A stretch of 64,000 nucleotides of DNA, from positions 1,940,828 to 2,004,827 of the forward strand of contig NZ_GL872413.1 of assembly GCF_000192225.1 (NCBI RefSeq). Direction: 5' to 3'. Of the stretch, positions 63,499 to 64,000 are shown piece after piece. Under the pieces are notes generated by a model, which was given only the letters and a program-made list of their open reading frames with translations, was not told the DNA's origin and ran no database searches. The position numbers were made by a program, and so were the translations under genes. The DNA comes from Capnocytophaga sp. oral taxon 338 str. F0234. Its GTDB lineage: Bacteria > Bacteroidota > Bacteroidia > Flavobacteriales > Flavobacteriaceae. Position 1 is the stretch's first letter. Each line of letters opens with the position of its first letter.

Positions 63499-64000
63499 AT
63501 GAAAGAAAATATAAAGATAAGTGTCCTATCTGTGATTATAGGCGCTATTCAAATGATACTTTTTCTGCCAGATGGGTATTCCTGTATTGACGCAAAAAGT
63601 GATGTTTTTACAGGCATTTCTATTTTTATGCCTATCCAATTCTGTATGGTATTTGTGTATAGCATTTTTTGTAAGCCTCTTAGAAAATCTATCACTAAGT
63701 ATGTTTTGCTAATTATTGTTTTAGCTTTTTGGCTATATATCAATAGGATAGAATTTATGCATCGGGAGGCTTGTTGGTCTACCTATTTGAAAGAAGAGAT
63801 TAACCCAGCGGTAGTATATAGCTCTATCATTCCCTGCGGGATTTGCATTTTTGCCTTTTATATAGGAATATGCTATTTTTCAAAAAAGGAAAAACAGAAA
63901 ACACCTTTCTCTGACAAAGCAACAAACCACTCCGTTACTAAGTTAAGTATCATTATTGGCTTTTTACTTATAGGATGTAGTGCTCCGAAAAGTGATTTTA
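63499..64000 (+). CDS. Membrane-protein ORF running off the window, with internal lipobox
   Basis: Open from an ATG at 63499 to the window end (167 codons, no stop). Hydrophobic segments at about 6-26, 38-56, 63-83 and 109-129 suggest a four-helix membrane protein. At about residue 145-160 the frame continues into LSIIIGFLLIGCSAPKSDF, which looks like the lipoprotein signal of a separate protein (cysteine 160) without an ATG. It may be a fusion of two small genes or a lost stop. Partial; no family recognised. Confidence 0.45.
   Translation, partial: MKENIKISVLSVIIGAIQMILFLPDGYSCIDAKSDVFTGISIFMPIQFCMVFVYSIFCKPLRKSITKYVLLIIVLAFWLYINRIEFMHREACWSTYLKEEINPAVVYSSIIPCGICIFAFYIGICYFSKKEKQKTPFSDKATNHSVTKLSIIIGFLLIGCSAPKSDF

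Overview
The window reads as a chromosomal segment of a low-GC member of the Flavobacteriia (Bacteroidota), and a host-associated gliding genus such as Capnocytophaga is my best guess. Several things point there. Bacteroidota-type promoters (-7 box TAnnTTTG with a TTG or TTTG about 19-21 bp upstream) stand before many genes. The conserved block mutY-ssb-gldE-gldD is present. Bacteroidota-restricted families occur (DUF4295, DUF4294, DUF3127, DUF6427), and so does bacillithiol synthesis (bshB1). There are many lipoproteins and almost no Shine-Dalgarno sequences. The genus call is inference; no rRNA gene is present to settle it.

Layout. 1-4.1 kb: a minus-strand operon of three secreted paralogs, preceded by a 42-codon leader ORF and followed by a membrane protein. 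4.2-5.5 kb: der. 5.5-7.8 kb: a small accessory patch (antitoxin-like gene, membrane protein, unknown cytosolic protein, frameshifted gene). 7.8-11.7 kb: rsmG, rpmH, sufS, tRNA-Leu(UAG), tilS. 11.7-13.5 kb: two secreted endonuclease I lipoproteins in tandem. 13.9-16.3 kb: lytic transglycosylase, LolD-like ATPase, rpmB-rpmG-DUF4295. 16.5-23.8 kb: waaA, a lipoprotein, DUF192, purL, a DarA-like flavodoxin. 23.9-28.3 kb: two POT-type transporters flanking an opposed SWIM-domain gene. 28.8-34.6 kb: bshB1, eno, yidC, pyrG. 34.8-40.6 kb: SPOR protein, psd, mutY, ssb, gldE, gldD, a Rieske-like lipoprotein, DUF6427. 40.6-55.2 kb: rseP, coiled-coil protein, YiiX-like, DUF4878, ackA, DUF3127, ThrE-like pair, tyrS, lipoprotein, pepT, OmpA lipoprotein, ftsK, purM. 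55.7-58.2 kb: three tandem secreted YD-repeat-like paralogs. 58.3-61.2 kb: ArsC-like, beta-barrel, DUF4294, DoxX. 61.2-61.95 kb: a decayed trpB behind an intact-looking trp attenuator. 62.0-64.0 kb: cca and a truncated membrane-protein ORF.

Most of the window is core housekeeping in short operons: translation, nucleotide synthesis (purL, purM, pyrG), envelope biogenesis (waaA, yidC, rseP, psd, LolD-like), DNA maintenance (mutY, ssb, ftsK) and gliding (gldD, gldE). Peptide uptake (two POT genes, pepT), secreted nucleases and the broken tryptophan synthase gene together suggest life on host or community nutrients; this is inference.

The most striking item is at 61.26-61.95 kb. A Bacteroidota promoter drives a 26-residue leader peptide with three consecutive Trp codons, then an intrinsic terminator, then a trpB gene broken by a frameshift and an internal deletion. 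It looks like a fossil tryptophan-operon attenuator. The other recurring theme is tandem duplication of secreted or membrane proteins (two trios and two pairs). I saw no CRISPR array, no intact insertion sequence, no rRNA and no prophage.
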